Origin: VAZQ01 sp963725185
GTDB lineage: Bacteria; Pseudomonadota; Alphaproteobacteria; Rhizobiales; Xanthobacteraceae
Assembly: GCA_963725185.1 (NCBI GenBank)
Contig: CAVRXO010000003.1
Span: 310,001 to 374,000, forward strand
Length of the DNA: 64,000 bases
Direction of reading: 5' to 3'
Below the pieces are notes generated by a model. The model worked only from the letters and a program-made list of their open reading frames with translations, was not told the origin of the DNA and made no database searches. The position numbers and the translations under genes were made by a program. Shown here piece after piece: positions 47,507 to 56,591 of this stretch (the stretch's first letter is position 1; each line of letters begins with the position of its first letter).

Positions 47507-48518
47507 ATTGGATGCCGCCCTTGGTCCACAGCCGGTTGAGGCCGCGGCTGATGCCGAGCTTCGAGCCGGTTCCCAGATTGCGGTCGTAGACCTCGCCGTA
47601 ATTGCCGACCTGCTTGACGATGCGCACCACCCAATCCTTGGTCAGGCCGAGCTGCTCGCCGTAGGCGCCTTCGGTTCCCAGGAGCCGCTTGATCTCCGGC
47701 TGCGGCGACTTCATGGCTTCGTCGACCGTCTTCGACGAGACGCCCAGCTCCTCGGCATCGAGCATGGCGAACTGCACCCATTTCACCAGGGCGAACCACT
47801 GGTCGTCGCCGCGGCGTACCGCGGGCGCCAGCGGCTCCTTGGAGATGATCTCGGGCAGGATCACGTGATCGGCGGGAGCGCTGAGCTTGAGCTTCTCGGC
47901 ATAGAGCTGCGAGACGTCGGTCGAGAAGGCGTCACAACGGCCGGCCTCGTAGGCCTTCACGGTCTCGTCCGCCGTCACGAAGGCGATGACCTCGTATTTC
48001 ATGTTGTTGGCGCGGAAATAGTCGGCCAGATTGAGCTCGGTCGTGGTTCCGGTCTGCACGCAGACGGACGCGCCGTTGAGCTCGAGGGCGGAGTTGACCT
48101 TGAGCGACTTGCGCACCATGAAGCCCTGGCCGTCATAATAATTGACGGCGGTGAAGGTGATCCCGAGCGACGCATCGCGCGAGGAGGTCCAGGTCGAGTT
48201 GCGCGCCAGCACGTCGATCTCCCCCGACTGCAGCGCGGTGAAACGATCCTTGGCGGAGAGCGGCAGGTACTTGACCTTGGCAGCATCGTTGAAGATCGCC
48301 GCCGCGACGGCGCGACACACATCGACGTCGAAGCCGGTCCAGTTGCCCTTGTCGTCCGGGTTGGAGAATCCGGGCAGGCCCTGGCTCACGCCGCACAGCA
48401 ACGAGCCGCGATCCTGCACCTTCTTGAGCGTCTGCGCGGAGCTTGCCGCCACCGACAGACCAAGCGCCAAAGCGGCGCCGAGGATCGTCGTCCCGAATAT
48501 CCTGACTGCGCGTTTCAT
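47487..48518 (-). CDS. aapJ: General L-amino acid-binding periplasmic protein AapJ
   Basis: A 343-residue periplasmic binding protein with a signal peptide ending at ASSAQT. The type 3 family motif GFDVDVCRAVAAAIF is present, together with AapJ-specific text such as GVSQGLPGFSNPDDKGNW and QTGTTTELNLADYFRANN. It captures a broad range of L-amino acids and starts the aapJQMP operon. Divergent from metC with 364 bases between, where regulation of both is expected. Confidence 0.95.
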   Translation of the reverse strand: MKRAVRIFGTTILGAALALGLSVAASSAQTLKKVQDRGSLLCGVSQGLPGFSNPDDKGNWTGFDVDVCRAVAAAIFNDAAKVKYLPLSAKDRFTALQSGEIDVLARNSTWTSSRDASLGITFTAVNYYDGQGFMVRKSLKVNSALELNGASVCVQTGTTTELNLADYFRANNMKYEVIAFVTADETVKAYEAGRCDAFSTDVSQLYAEKLKLSAPADHVILPEIISKEPLAPAVRRGDDQWFALVKWVQFAMLDAEELGVSSKTVDEAMKSPQPEIKRLLGTEGAYGEQLGLTKDWVVRIVKQVGNYGEVYDRNLGTGSKLGISRGLNRLWTKGGIQYAPPVR

Positions 48519-48882
48519 GCTACCGCCCCCTTGCAGCGTCGATGATCCGTTGCTTTGAGTCTCGCGGACTTATGTCATCCGACAGCCGCAACCGTCCGCA
48601 TTCCAATGATCGCCACATTCGGCAAGTTGCGCGCCGGTCCGCCGCTGCCACCCGGCGCCGCCCGCGGTCGGACTACCATCAGATGACGATAATGCACGGC
48701 GGTCAAGGGGTTGACGCATGACACCGGAGATAAACCCGCGGGATCAACAATATGAAGCTTGCGGAAAGCGCCGGGCCTGGAGCCGAAATCGGGAACCTGC
48801 ACAATCGGTGAGCAGAACCGCGGCCCGTCTTGTGTCAGGATCGCGGGACCGCAAGCATGGAATCAGCACAATTACGGAAATC
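48519..48882. other. Divergent regulatory region between aapJ and metC
   Basis: No gene is seen. An open frame continues upstream of the chosen metC start but lacks coding character. A short conserved element such as a SAM riboswitch might be expected for a sulfur amino acid gene, but I could not recognise one. Confidence 0.4.
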
Positions 48883-50082
48883 ATGACCAGCAACCCCAAC
48901 GGCAAGCCGTCCCGCCCGCCCGCCAAGGCCGCCACACGCTTCGTGACCGCAGGCCGCGATCCGTTTTCGTATCACGGCTTCGTCAATCCGCCGGTTTATC
49001 ACGCCTCCACGGTTCTTTATTCCACGGCCGAGGACCTGCTCGCCCAGCGCAGCCGCTACCAGTACGGCCGGCGCGGCACGCCCACCTCGGAGGCGCTGGC
49101 CGATGCGCTGGCGGCGCTCGAGGGCGCCGATTGCGCGGGTGTCGCGCTATTGCCCTCGGGCTTGGCCGCGGCTTCGCTCGCTCTCCTGTCCGTCCTTGGC
49201 GCCGGCGACCATGTGCTGGTCACCGACAGCGTCTATCTGCCCACGCGCAAATTCTGCGACAGCGTGCTCGCGCGTCTTGGCATCAGGACGAGCTACTACG
49301 ATCCGCTCATCGGCGGTGACATCGCCGCGCTGATCGAGCCCGCCACCCGCGCCATATTCGTGGAATTGCCGGGCTCGCTCTCGTTCGAGGTGCAGGACGT
49401 GCCCGCGATCGCGGCTGCCGCCCGCGCCAAAGGCGTCGTCGTGCTGATGGACAATACCTGGGCGAGCCCGCTCTATTTTCGCGCCCTCGACAAAGGCGTC
49501 GATCTGTCGATCCAATCCGGCACCAAATACATCGGCGGCCATTCCGATGTGATGCTCGGCACCGTTTCGGCCAACCGGGCGACCTGGCCGCGCCTGCACG
49601 AGACCGTCGATGCGATGGGACTGTGCGTGGGGCCTGACGACATGTATCTGGGCCTGCGCGGGCTGCGCACCATGGGGGTGCGGCTCGCCCAGCACTACGC
49701 TTCGGGCATCAAGGTGGCGCGCTGGCTTGCGGAGCGGCCCGAGGTTGCCCGCGTGCTGCACCCTGCGCTCGAAAGCCACCCCGGCCATGCCCTCTGGCAG
49801 CGCGACTATTCGGGCGCCTGCGGCTTGTTCAGCATCGTGCTGCGGCCGGCCCCGCAGGCGGCCGTGCATGCATTCCTCAACGCGCTGACCTTGTTCGGCA
49901 TGGGCTATTCATGGGGCGGCTTCGAGAGCCTCGCGATTCCCTTCGATTGTTCCTCCATGCGCTCCGCAACCCCGTGGGCGCCAGGCGGACCGACCGTGCG
50001 GTTCCATATCGGGCTCGAGGACGTCGACGATTTGATCGACGATCTCGAACGCGGCTTTGGCGTCTTCAACGCGGCGCGTTGA
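48883..50082 (+). CDS. metC: Cystathionine beta-lyase
   Basis: A 399-residue Cys/Met-metabolism PLP enzyme from the ATG at 48883. The PLP lysine is in IQSGTKYIGGHSDVMLG, the family signature of this fold, and the Tyr-containing RYQYGRRGTPTSEALADAL segment matches cystathionine lyases. GFESLAIPFD and the RFHIGLEDVDDLIDDLERGF end are typical of MetC. It cleaves cystathionine to homocysteine, pyruvate and ammonia. The metC-aapJQMP arrangement also occurs in rhizobia. Frame intact. Confidence 0.92.
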   Translation: MTSNPNGKPSRPPAKAATRFVTAGRDPFSYHGFVNPPVYHASTVLYSTAEDLLAQRSRYQYGRRGTPTSEALADALAALEGADCAGVALLPSGLAAASLALLSVLGAGDHVLVTDSVYLPTRKFCDSVLARLGIRTSYYDPLIGGDIAALIEPATRAIFVELPGSLSFEVQDVPAIAAAARAKGVVVLMDNTWASPLYFRALDKGVDLSIQSGTKYIGGHSDVMLGTVSANRATWPRLHETVDAMGLCVGPDDMYLGLRGLRTMGVRLAQHYASGIKVARWLAERPEVARVLHPALESHPGHALWQRDYSGACGLFSIVLRPAPQAAVHAFLNALTLFGMGYSWGGFESLAIPFDCSSMRSATPWAPGGPTVRFHIGLEDVDDLIDDLERGFGVFNAAR

Positions 50083-50261
50083 GTTCCCCTGCACCACTCG
50101 ATTCCCGCCGCCATCCCGAAACCGTGAAGCAGGTAACGGGATCGCTTGGTCCGCCGAATGCAACGTAGGTGGCCGGCAGCTTGCGCGGAACCCTGCGCGC
50201 GGGACTGCGCATCCTGGCGACTTTTTGCCGGGTCGCCGCTCGACCCTCGGCGCGAAACGAC

Positions 50262-50591
50262 CTACTCCACCCTTCGCGTCGACCGGTCGCGCAGCTCGAA
50301 ATAGAGGTTGCGGGCATAGACGAAGACGCCGAAGGCCTGGCCGGCGATGAAGACCGGGTCGCGCCGGTAGAGCGCGTATACCAACAACAAGATCCCGCCG
50401 CCGATCGAGAAGAACCAGAACGCGATCGGCATTACGCTCTTGCCGGCCCTTTCGGAGGCGATCCATTGCACCACGAAGCGCATGGTGAAAAGGGCCTGGG
50501 CCAGGAAGCCGAGCGCAAGCCACCAATCCAGCCGCACGACGAAGACGTCATGGAAATAGGTGCCGAGCGCATTCGACAGGTCAATCAGCAT
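50262..50591 (-). CDS. Lipid-A-disaccharide synthase N-terminal domain (LAB_N) membrane protein
   Basis: A 109-residue protein with three membrane segments. LGFLAQALFTMRFVVQWIAS and MPIAFWFFSIGGGILLLVYA carry the LAB_N signature, and AGQAFGVFVYARNLYFELR ends the domain. Such proteins occur beside glycosyltransferases that modify lipid A and resemble small flippase-type partners. Its start overlaps the end of the GT2 gene by about 10 bases, so it is the second gene of that pair. Confidence 0.88.
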   Translation of the reverse strand: MLIDLSNALGTYFHDVFVVRLDWWLALGFLAQALFTMRFVVQWIASERAGKSVMPIAFWFFSIGGGILLLVYALYRRDPVFIAGQAFGVFVYARNLYFELRDRSTRRVE

Positions 50592-51345
50592 TCCGTTTCA
50601 CCTCCGCAGCCGTCGGCACGCGCCGCTTCCTTCGAATGAGCCACCACACGCCGGCGAGATCGAGGATGCCGATCCACAGCCGATCCCACATGCCGTAATT
50701 CGATACGCCGGAGCGGCGCAGGCGGTCGACCACCTCGACATAGCCGATCTCGTAGCCCTCGCGTCGCGTCAGCGCCGGCAGGAAGCGGTGCAGCCCGTCG
50801 AAATAAGGCAAGGCTAGAAACACATCGCGCCGAAACGCCTTGAGGCCGCAGCCGCTGTCGCGGGTGCCGTCGCGCAGGATCGCGGCGCGCACCGCGTTGG
50901 CGATGCGCGACTGCAGCTTCTTGAAGCTGGTGGCCTTGCGGCCGACACGTTGGCCGGCGACGAGCGCGACCTTGGGCGCACCGGCTTCGAGCGCTGCGAC
51001 CAGCGCCGGAATGAATGCCGGATCGTTCTGTCCGTCGCCGTCGAGCGTGACCACGATCGGAGCCTGCGCATGGATCACGCCGGTGCGCACCGCCGCCGAT
51101 TGCCCGCAGGACACCGCATGGCTGATCGCACGCAACCACGGCCGGCTCGCCATCAGCGCGCCGAGCTCACCGGGCGTCGCATCGATCGAGCCGTCGTCCA
51201 CATAGATGACCTCGAAGCGTCGATCCGCCCCGAGCGCGGCGGCGATCTCAGCCACCAGCGACGCGATATTGCCGGCCTCGTTCTTGACCGGAACCACGAT
51301 CGAAACGGCCGGTGTCTCGCCGTCACGCGAGCGCGTTTCGCTCAT
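50581..51345 (-). CDS. Family 2 glycosyltransferase (polyprenyl-phosphate sugar synthase-like)
   Basis: A 254-residue GT-A glycosyltransferase with VSIVVPVKNEAGNIASLVAE, the nucleotide site FEVIYVDDGSIDAT and the metal site VTLDGDGQNDP. RDSGCGLKAFRRDVFLALPY is characteristic of dolichol/undecaprenyl-phosphate mannose or glucose synthases. There is no C-terminal membrane anchor domain. It likely loads a sugar onto polyprenyl phosphate for use by the ArnT-like transferase at 52403. The LAB_N gene overlaps its end. Confidence 0.9.
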   Translation of the reverse strand: MSETRSRDGETPAVSIVVPVKNEAGNIASLVAEIAAALGADRRFEVIYVDDGSIDATPGELGALMASRPWLRAISHAVSCGQSAAVRTGVIHAQAPIVVTLDGDGQNDPAFIPALVAALEAGAPKVALVAGQRVGRKATSFKKLQSRIANAVRAAILRDGTRDSGCGLKAFRRDVFLALPYFDGLHRFLPALTRREGYEIGYVEVVDRLRRSGVSNYGMWDRLWIGILDLAGVWWLIRRKRRVPTAAEVKRNAD

Positions 51346-51381
51346 TCTGCTGTCCCGTGCGGATGAAATGGCGCGTGCTTC

Positions 51382-52239
51382 TTAGGCAGCAGCGAACCGA
51401 CGTGCAACCGCCTTGAGGCGCCGGAGCGAAGGTCCGGGCAGCGCCCGCACCTCGCCGCGCGCATCGATCTCGAAGCCGAGCCGGCGCGCCGCGAACCAAT
51501 CGCGCACCAGGAGCGCCCCGAAGGCCCCCGCCAGCGCGCCCGCGATGATATCGCTCGGATGGTGCGCCAGCACGATGAGGCGGCTCACCGCGATGATCAG
51601 CGCATAGACCAGCATGACCACCCGCAGCCGCGGCCAGACCAGGCCGATGGCCACCAGGGCCGCAAACACGTTGGTGGCATGGCCGGAAGGCAAGCTTGCA
51701 TATTCGGGCCGCCAGGCGAACGGCATGTAGAGAAACGGGTCGGCGTCGCCGCCGATGAACGGCCGCGCCCGTCCGATCAGCCGCTTGACGATGGTCACGA
51801 ACAGCCCCGGCAGCGCGATCGCGGCGAAGACGAATCCAAGGCGGACCGTGAAGGCCACCAGCACCAGCCGGCTCACATGCGACAGCGGCGACCAGTCGAG
51901 CCCGGCAATCACCAGGAGCACGAGCCCGATCGGAACCAGGAACCAGTCCGAGGTGCCGTAGTCGGTCAATACATTGAACAGCTGCTTGACCCATTCCGGC
52001 AGACCTCCCACCGCGATGATCAGCCGCGCATCCAGCAGCACCATGGTGCCGGCGATGAGCGCGAGCGCGATGAGGCCACCGAGCGCCAGGCGAGCGGGCG
52101 ACCGCCAAGCCGGGCGCGCGCCGGCGCGCGGAGGCCGGAAAAGCAACGCCAGCCAGTCCCGGGCATTGGCCGGCAACCGGCGCCGGAGCGGCTCCGCTGG
52201 GGTCGCGGCCGGCGGCTTGAGCTCGCCGGCCATGCTCAC
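51382..52239 (-). CDS. PAP2-family membrane phosphatase
   Basis: A 285-residue protein with about six membrane helices and the three acid phosphatase motifs: KRLIGRARP, PSGHATN and SRLIVLAHHPSD. Related enzymes include LpxE/LpxF lipid A phosphatases and undecaprenyl-diphosphate phosphatases. Position in a run with LAB_N, GT2 and ArnT-like genes favours a lipid A or lipid-carrier substrate. It starts about 160 bases after the ArnT-like stop, with a palindromic repeat between, and ends 36 bases before the GT2 start. Confidence 0.88.
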   Translation of the reverse strand: MSMAGELKPPAATPAEPLRRRLPANARDWLALLFRPPRAGARPAWRSPARLALGGLIALALIAGTMVLLDARLIIAVGGLPEWVKQLFNVLTDYGTSDWFLVPIGLVLLVIAGLDWSPLSHVSRLVLVAFTVRLGFVFAAIALPGLFVTIVKRLIGRARPFIGGDADPFLYMPFAWRPEYASLPSGHATNVFAALVAIGLVWPRLRVVMLVYALIIAVSRLIVLAHHPSDIIAGALAGAFGALLVRDWFAARRLGFEIDARGEVRALPGPSLRRLKAVARRFAAA

Positions 52240-52280
52240 AGAGCCTGTGAAGAAAACTGATGAATGACGAGTTTCTCCAC

Positions 52281-52378
52281 CCGCTCGTCCCCGCGGACGC
52301 GGGGACCTAGCCTTTGCCCCATTGAAAGTCCATGCAATTTGGCAAAGTCTGGTTTCCCGCGTCCGCGGGAATGAGCGG
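52281..52378. repeat. Long imperfect palindrome (REP/MITE-like element)
   Basis: CCGCTCGTCCCCGCGGACGC (from 52281) and its partner around 52342-52378 form arms of roughly 35-38 bases that fold over a short centre near 52325-52340. Each arm also contains a smaller palindrome (CCCGCGGACGCGGG and CCCGCGTCCGCGGG). It sits in the gap between two minus-strand genes and codes for nothing visible. Confidence 0.65.
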
Positions 52379-52402
52379 ATGTGGCAATTCCTTCACACGC
52401 TC

Positions 52403-54130
52403 TCACAGCGGGCTTTCCGAACGGAACACCGCCATCGTGATGGCCTGACCGTTGCTGATGTTGATCCCGTCGATGCGCGGGCCCGACGTGTAGCGCAGCC
52501 CGAGCGCTTCCGCGTGCTCGGCAAAGCTGCGCTCCGAGCGCGCCTCGACGAAGGCGAAGCGGCACGCTCCGCCGGCGAGGAATTCGGCGGCGCCGGCGGC
52601 ATCGGTGAGCCGCGTCGCTGTGCCGGCCAGAAACACCAGGCTCGGCTCGAAATAGCCGACCGTGGCGGCCACGGCCGGCTGCGGACACCCGCCATAGCGC
52701 AGAATGTTCGCCATCACGGGACTCGGAAACAATGGTCCCAACCCGGGGACGATCACACCGAACAGCGCAATTCCCAGCAGGATCGAGGCTGCGACGCCGC
52801 GCAGCAGGGATTGCTCGGCGCCGTCGACCTCGTAGAGCCGCCAGGCGACCAGCCCCAGCACCGTGGCGCCGCCGGCGAAAGCCCAGGCGACGAGGCCGAG
52901 CTGGTGACCGATCGCGATCAGACAGACGACCCCGGCGATGCCGAGCAGCACCGGAAAGATGAACCAACAAGCCAGCCCCGGCGTCAGCCACCGGTTGCGC
53001 GACAGCATGCGTGCTTCCATGATGCCGGCGATCAGGATCGCGATCGGCGGAAACAGCGGCAGCACATAGTGCGGCAGCTTGGTCACCACCAGTTCCAGAA
53101 TGATCCAGGAGGGAACGAGCCAGGCCAGCAGGAATTTCGCGCCGGGCTCGCGCCGGGCCGCCCAGGCCGCCGGCGCGGCCAAGCCGGCCAGGATCGAGCC
53201 CGGAAAGAACATCAGCCAAAAGAGCAGGAAGTAGGTCCCTGGCGGAGCGCCGTGACTTTCCTGGTTGCTGTACAACTTCGGCAGGAGGTCGCGGCCGACC
53301 GACTCGGCCAGAAACGCATCGTCGGCGCGGCCGATGATGGCGATGAACCAAGGCAGCACCAGCGCGGCAAACCACACGATGCCGACGAGCGGCTTGAGCG
53401 CCAGGAGCCAGTCCGCGCGCCGGTCGATGACGACCAGCGCCAAGGCGGCAAGCCCGACCACCATCAGGATGAGCGGACCCTTGAGCAAGACGCCGATCGC
53501 GAGCGCGGTCCAGAATATCGCCGGCAGCGCCCAGGTCGAGCGGGCGTCGAGCCGCGCGCGCTGCTCTGGCAGGTAGAGGCGCGCCAGCACCCCCATGGCG
53601 GCGACCACTGTCGCCAGCAGCATGGCGTCGGTGGTGGCGAACCGCGCCTCGACGGCGAGCAAGATCGAGCTTGCCATCATCAGCCCGGCCAGCAAGGCGG
53701 CACGGCGGGAGACGAAGGCAAGTGCCGTCCAATAGGTCAGCAGCACCGCCCCGACGGCGCCGAGGAGCGAGGGCACCCGGTAGAGCCAGATCGTCGTCAG
53801 CGCGCCCGGCATGCCCAGCGCCCGCGCGGTCGTCACCACGCCGGCCTGCAGCCAATAGATGCCGACCGGCTTCTTGTAGCGCACCTCGTCCTGGAACCGG
53901 ATGTCGACATAGTCTCCCTTTTCGATCATCTGCTTGGTGGCCTGCGCGAAGCGCGCCTCGTCACGGTCGATCGGGGGGATCGCGAAGAAGCCGGGCAGGA
54001 AATTGAGCAGCGCCACCAGGACGAGCAATGCGACGGCGCGCGCGTGCGAGTGCGTGGCAAAATCCAGGATGACTCCCGGATTGCGCGCCGGCGCGAGCGG
54101 TTGCTGCTCGTAGCGGGTAATGACCGCCAT
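52403..54130 (-). CDS. ArnT-like family 39 glycosyltransferase
   Basis: A 575-residue integral membrane protein with about 12 helices. The PMT/ArnT catalytic loop is visible: FFAIPPIDRDEARFAQATKQ with the DE pair, then YKKPVGIYWLQA. The periplasmic loop after helix 7 (LAESVGRDLLPKLYSNQESH) is also typical. It transfers a sugar from a polyprenyl-phosphate donor to lipid A or another envelope acceptor in the periplasm. It is the first gene of a probable lipid-A decoration set with PAP2, GT2 and LAB_N genes. Which sugar is moved cannot be read from the sequence. Confidence 0.9.
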   Translation of the reverse strand: MAVITRYEQQPLAPARNPGVILDFATHSHARAVALLVLVALLNFLPGFFAIPPIDRDEARFAQATKQMIEKGDYVDIRFQDEVRYKKPVGIYWLQAGVVTTARALGMPGALTTIWLYRVPSLLGAVGAVLLTYWTALAFVSRRAALLAGLMMASSILLAVEARFATTDAMLLATVVAAMGVLARLYLPEQRARLDARSTWALPAIFWTALAIGVLLKGPLILMVVGLAALALVVIDRRADWLLALKPLVGIVWFAALVLPWFIAIIGRADDAFLAESVGRDLLPKLYSNQESHGAPPGTYFLLFWLMFFPGSILAGLAAPAAWAARREPGAKFLLAWLVPSWIILELVVTKLPHYVLPLFPPIAILIAGIMEARMLSRNRWLTPGLACWFIFPVLLGIAGVVCLIAIGHQLGLVAWAFAGGATVLGLVAWRLYEVDGAEQSLLRGVAASILLGIALFGVIVPGLGPLFPSPVMANILRYGGCPQPAVAATVGYFEPSLVFLAGTATRLTDAAGAAEFLAGGACRFAFVEARSERSFAEHAEALGLRYTSGPRIDGINISNGQAITMAVFRSESPL

Positions 54131-54261
54131 ATTTCCCCTGCTTTCCCCGCCCGCCCCAAATGCCGGGCGGACAATAAAGAAATCGGTCCGGCGGGGAAAG
54201 CGCGGCCGTTATGCCGGGCGGAAGGAGCGCAAGGGCCGTGCGCCCCCGGCTGGGATTGCGA

Positions 54262-56584
54262 TTACTGCAGCCGCACCATCACGCTGTCGGTGGCGCCCTT
54301 GGCGTCCATCACGGTGAGCCGCACGAAGCCGGGCCCTTCGGGCTCGAAGAATAGCGTACGGCGGCCGGGCTCCGCCGGCAGCGGCATGCCGTTGACCAGC
54401 ACGGTCAGCGGACCAGCGCCGCCGCTGATCTTGAGGGCGATCGGGTCCGGCTTGCCGTCAGGGTCGTTGTCCAGTTCGAGCCGGGCGCCGTCGGGCGGGA
54501 ACATGATGCGCAACGGCGGCCCGGTATCCTGGCCCGGCAGCCGTCCCGGCCGGAAGCGCTGCTGCGGCGGCGGCAATTTGCCGGTTGCGGCCAACAATGT
54601 GCCCGGCGGCGCGCTCGGCAACGGTGCCGGCAATGTGCCGGTGCGCGCGAACGCATCGAACAGGATCGGGGCCGCCGCCACCCGTCCGACCAGGCCGGGC
54701 ACCGGCGCGCCGTCGGGGCGGCCGACCCACACGCCGATCGTGCGCTTGCCGTCGAAGCCGATCGCCCAGGCATCGCGATAGCCGTAGCGAAGTGCCGGTC
54801 TTGTAGGCGATGCGGCCGCCCACCGCATTGTCGGGCGGCGGCGTGCCCAGCAGCACATTGCCCACATACCAGGCCGCGACCGGATCCAGGAGCCGGCGCG
54901 GCGCTGGCGCCGCCGGCGCGTCCGTCATGCGCTCGATCAGCGGCACCGTCGTGCCCAGACGGGCGAGCCCGGCATAGAGCGCGACCAGATCGTTGAGCGT
55001 GACGCCGACCCCGCCGAGCCCCATGGCGAGCCCGGGCGCCTCGCCCTTCGGCAGCACCAGGGCACCGCCGGCCTGACCCAATCGGGCGGTGAAACGGCTG
55101 GCGCCGACCTTGTCGAGCACCGCCACCGCCGGCACGTTCAGCGACATCTGCAGGGCATGCCGCACCGTCACGGTGCCCTGGAAGGTGAGATCGAAGTTTT
55201 CCGGCGCATAGCCGCCATAGCGGACCGGCCGGTCCTCGATCAGGGTCTCGGGATGGATGAAGCCGTCCTCGAAGCCCAGACCATAGATGAACGGCTTCAA
55301 GGTCGAGCCGGGCGAGCGCAGCGCCTGCGTCATGTCGACCGCGCCGGCGCGGCTCGCATCGAAATAATCCGCCGAGGCCGACCCGCGCCAGCACCTCGCC
55401 GGTGGCGTGATCGACCGCCAGGATGGCGACCGACAGATTGGCGCCCAGCGCACGGGCACGTTCGCGGGCGAGGTCCTCGAGATTCTGCCTGCAGCGTGGC
55501 ATCGATGGTCAGCCGGTGCAGGCTGCGGCCGGGCGCGGCCGCCACGACCGCGTCGGCCGAATGGGGCGCCAGCATCGGCATCGGTTTGCGCCCATCGGGC
55601 ACGCCCTCGCGCTTGGCCGCCGCCACCTCGTCGGCCGGCACCAGGCCGGCGGCGGCAAAGCGATCGAGCACGCGGTCGCGCGCGGCCTGCGCCGCCGCCA
55701 GCGCCCGATCGGGCCGGCGCTGCTCGGGCGACTGCGGCAATGCCACCAGCAGCGCGGATTCCGCCAAGGTCAGCCGGCGCGGCTCCTTGCCGAAATAGGC
55801 GAGCGAGGCTGCCCGAATGCCTTCGAGATTGCCGCCATAGGGCGCGAGGCTGAGATAGAGCGCGAGGATCTCGATCCTTGCTCAGCGCGTGCTCGATCTC
55901 GATCGCCCGCACCATCTGGCGCAACTTGGCCGAGAGGCTGCGCTCGGCCCGCGGCTCCAGCAGGCGGGCGACCTGCATGCTCAGCGTCGAGGCGCCCGAG
56001 ATGATGTGGCCGTTGCGCACGAGCTGGCCGAGCGCCCGCCCGAGCGCCAGCGGATCGACGCCATGATGGGCGAGAAACCGCTTGTCCTCATAGGCGAACA
56101 GGAGATTGAAGAAGCGCGGATCGACATCCTGCCGCGTCGCCGGCAGCCGCCAGCGGCCCTGATAGGTCGTATAGGGCCGCAGCAGCCGCCCCTCGCGATC
56201 GACCACCAGCGTGGAATAGGCCAGCCCCTCCCCCAGCGGCGGCGGCCCGAGCGACACGATCCAGCCGGCGGCGAGCGCAAGCAAACAAACAACGCCAAAC
56301 GCTGCGCCGGTCAACGTAGCCCACACCCCGCGCCGCGATCTCGCACCGCCCCCTGCAAGGGGGAGGTCGACCCGCGAAGCGGGTCGGGTGGGGGTCTCGC
56401 CACCAACGCCGAGCCTGTAGGGAAGCGAGACCCCCACCCGGCGCCGGAGCCCGTCATCGGGCCGGCCAAAGGCCGGACCCGTTGGGCGCCACCCTCCCCC
56501 TTTCAGGGGGAGGGATTCGGCATCATCCGCCTCGCCCGCACTGGGCTCGACTTCAGCTTCGTCCCTATGCGAACCGTCGTTCAT
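54262..56584 (-). CDS. pbpC: Penicillin-binding protein 1C, four frameshifts
   Basis: The ATG at 56584 lies 7 bases after the alpha-2-macroglobulin stop. After an N-terminal stretch made of palindromic repeat (56343-56514), a membrane anchor is followed by the glycosyltransferase domain (AYEDKRFLAHHGVDPLALGR; GASTLSMQVARLLEP) and the transpeptidase domain with SPGSTLKPFIYG (SxxK) and KTGTS. A PBP1C-specific C-terminal domain ends the protein (VMDAKGATDSVMVRLQ). Frames change near 55876, 55485, 55378 and 54795, each by one extra base. It polymerises and crosslinks peptidoglycan and is the classic partner of bacterial alpha-2-macroglobulin. Confidence 0.85.
56343..56514. repeat. Palindromic intergenic-type element inside the pbpC coding region
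   Basis: Several nested hairpins fill this stretch: CCCCCTGCAAGGGGG near 56350, GTGGGGGTCTCGC (56388-56400) with GCGAGACCCCCAC (56425-56437), CCGGCC-AAA-GGCCGG (56462-56476) and CCCTCCCCCT-TTC-AGGGGGAGGG (56492-56514). Such elements are normally between genes. Here the pbpC frame reads through, adding about 57 residues before the membrane anchor. Confidence 0.7.
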
Positions 56585-56591
56585 CGCACGC

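Noticed and set aside
48519..48882. SAM-type riboswitch upstream of metC
   Set aside because: I could not recognise the conserved core of any SAM riboswitch class in this stretch.
52322..54781. An 819-residue plus-strand ORF opposite the ArnT-like and pbpC genes
   Set aside because: Low-complexity, charged composition and full overlap with a clear membrane glycosyltransferase mark it as a shadow.
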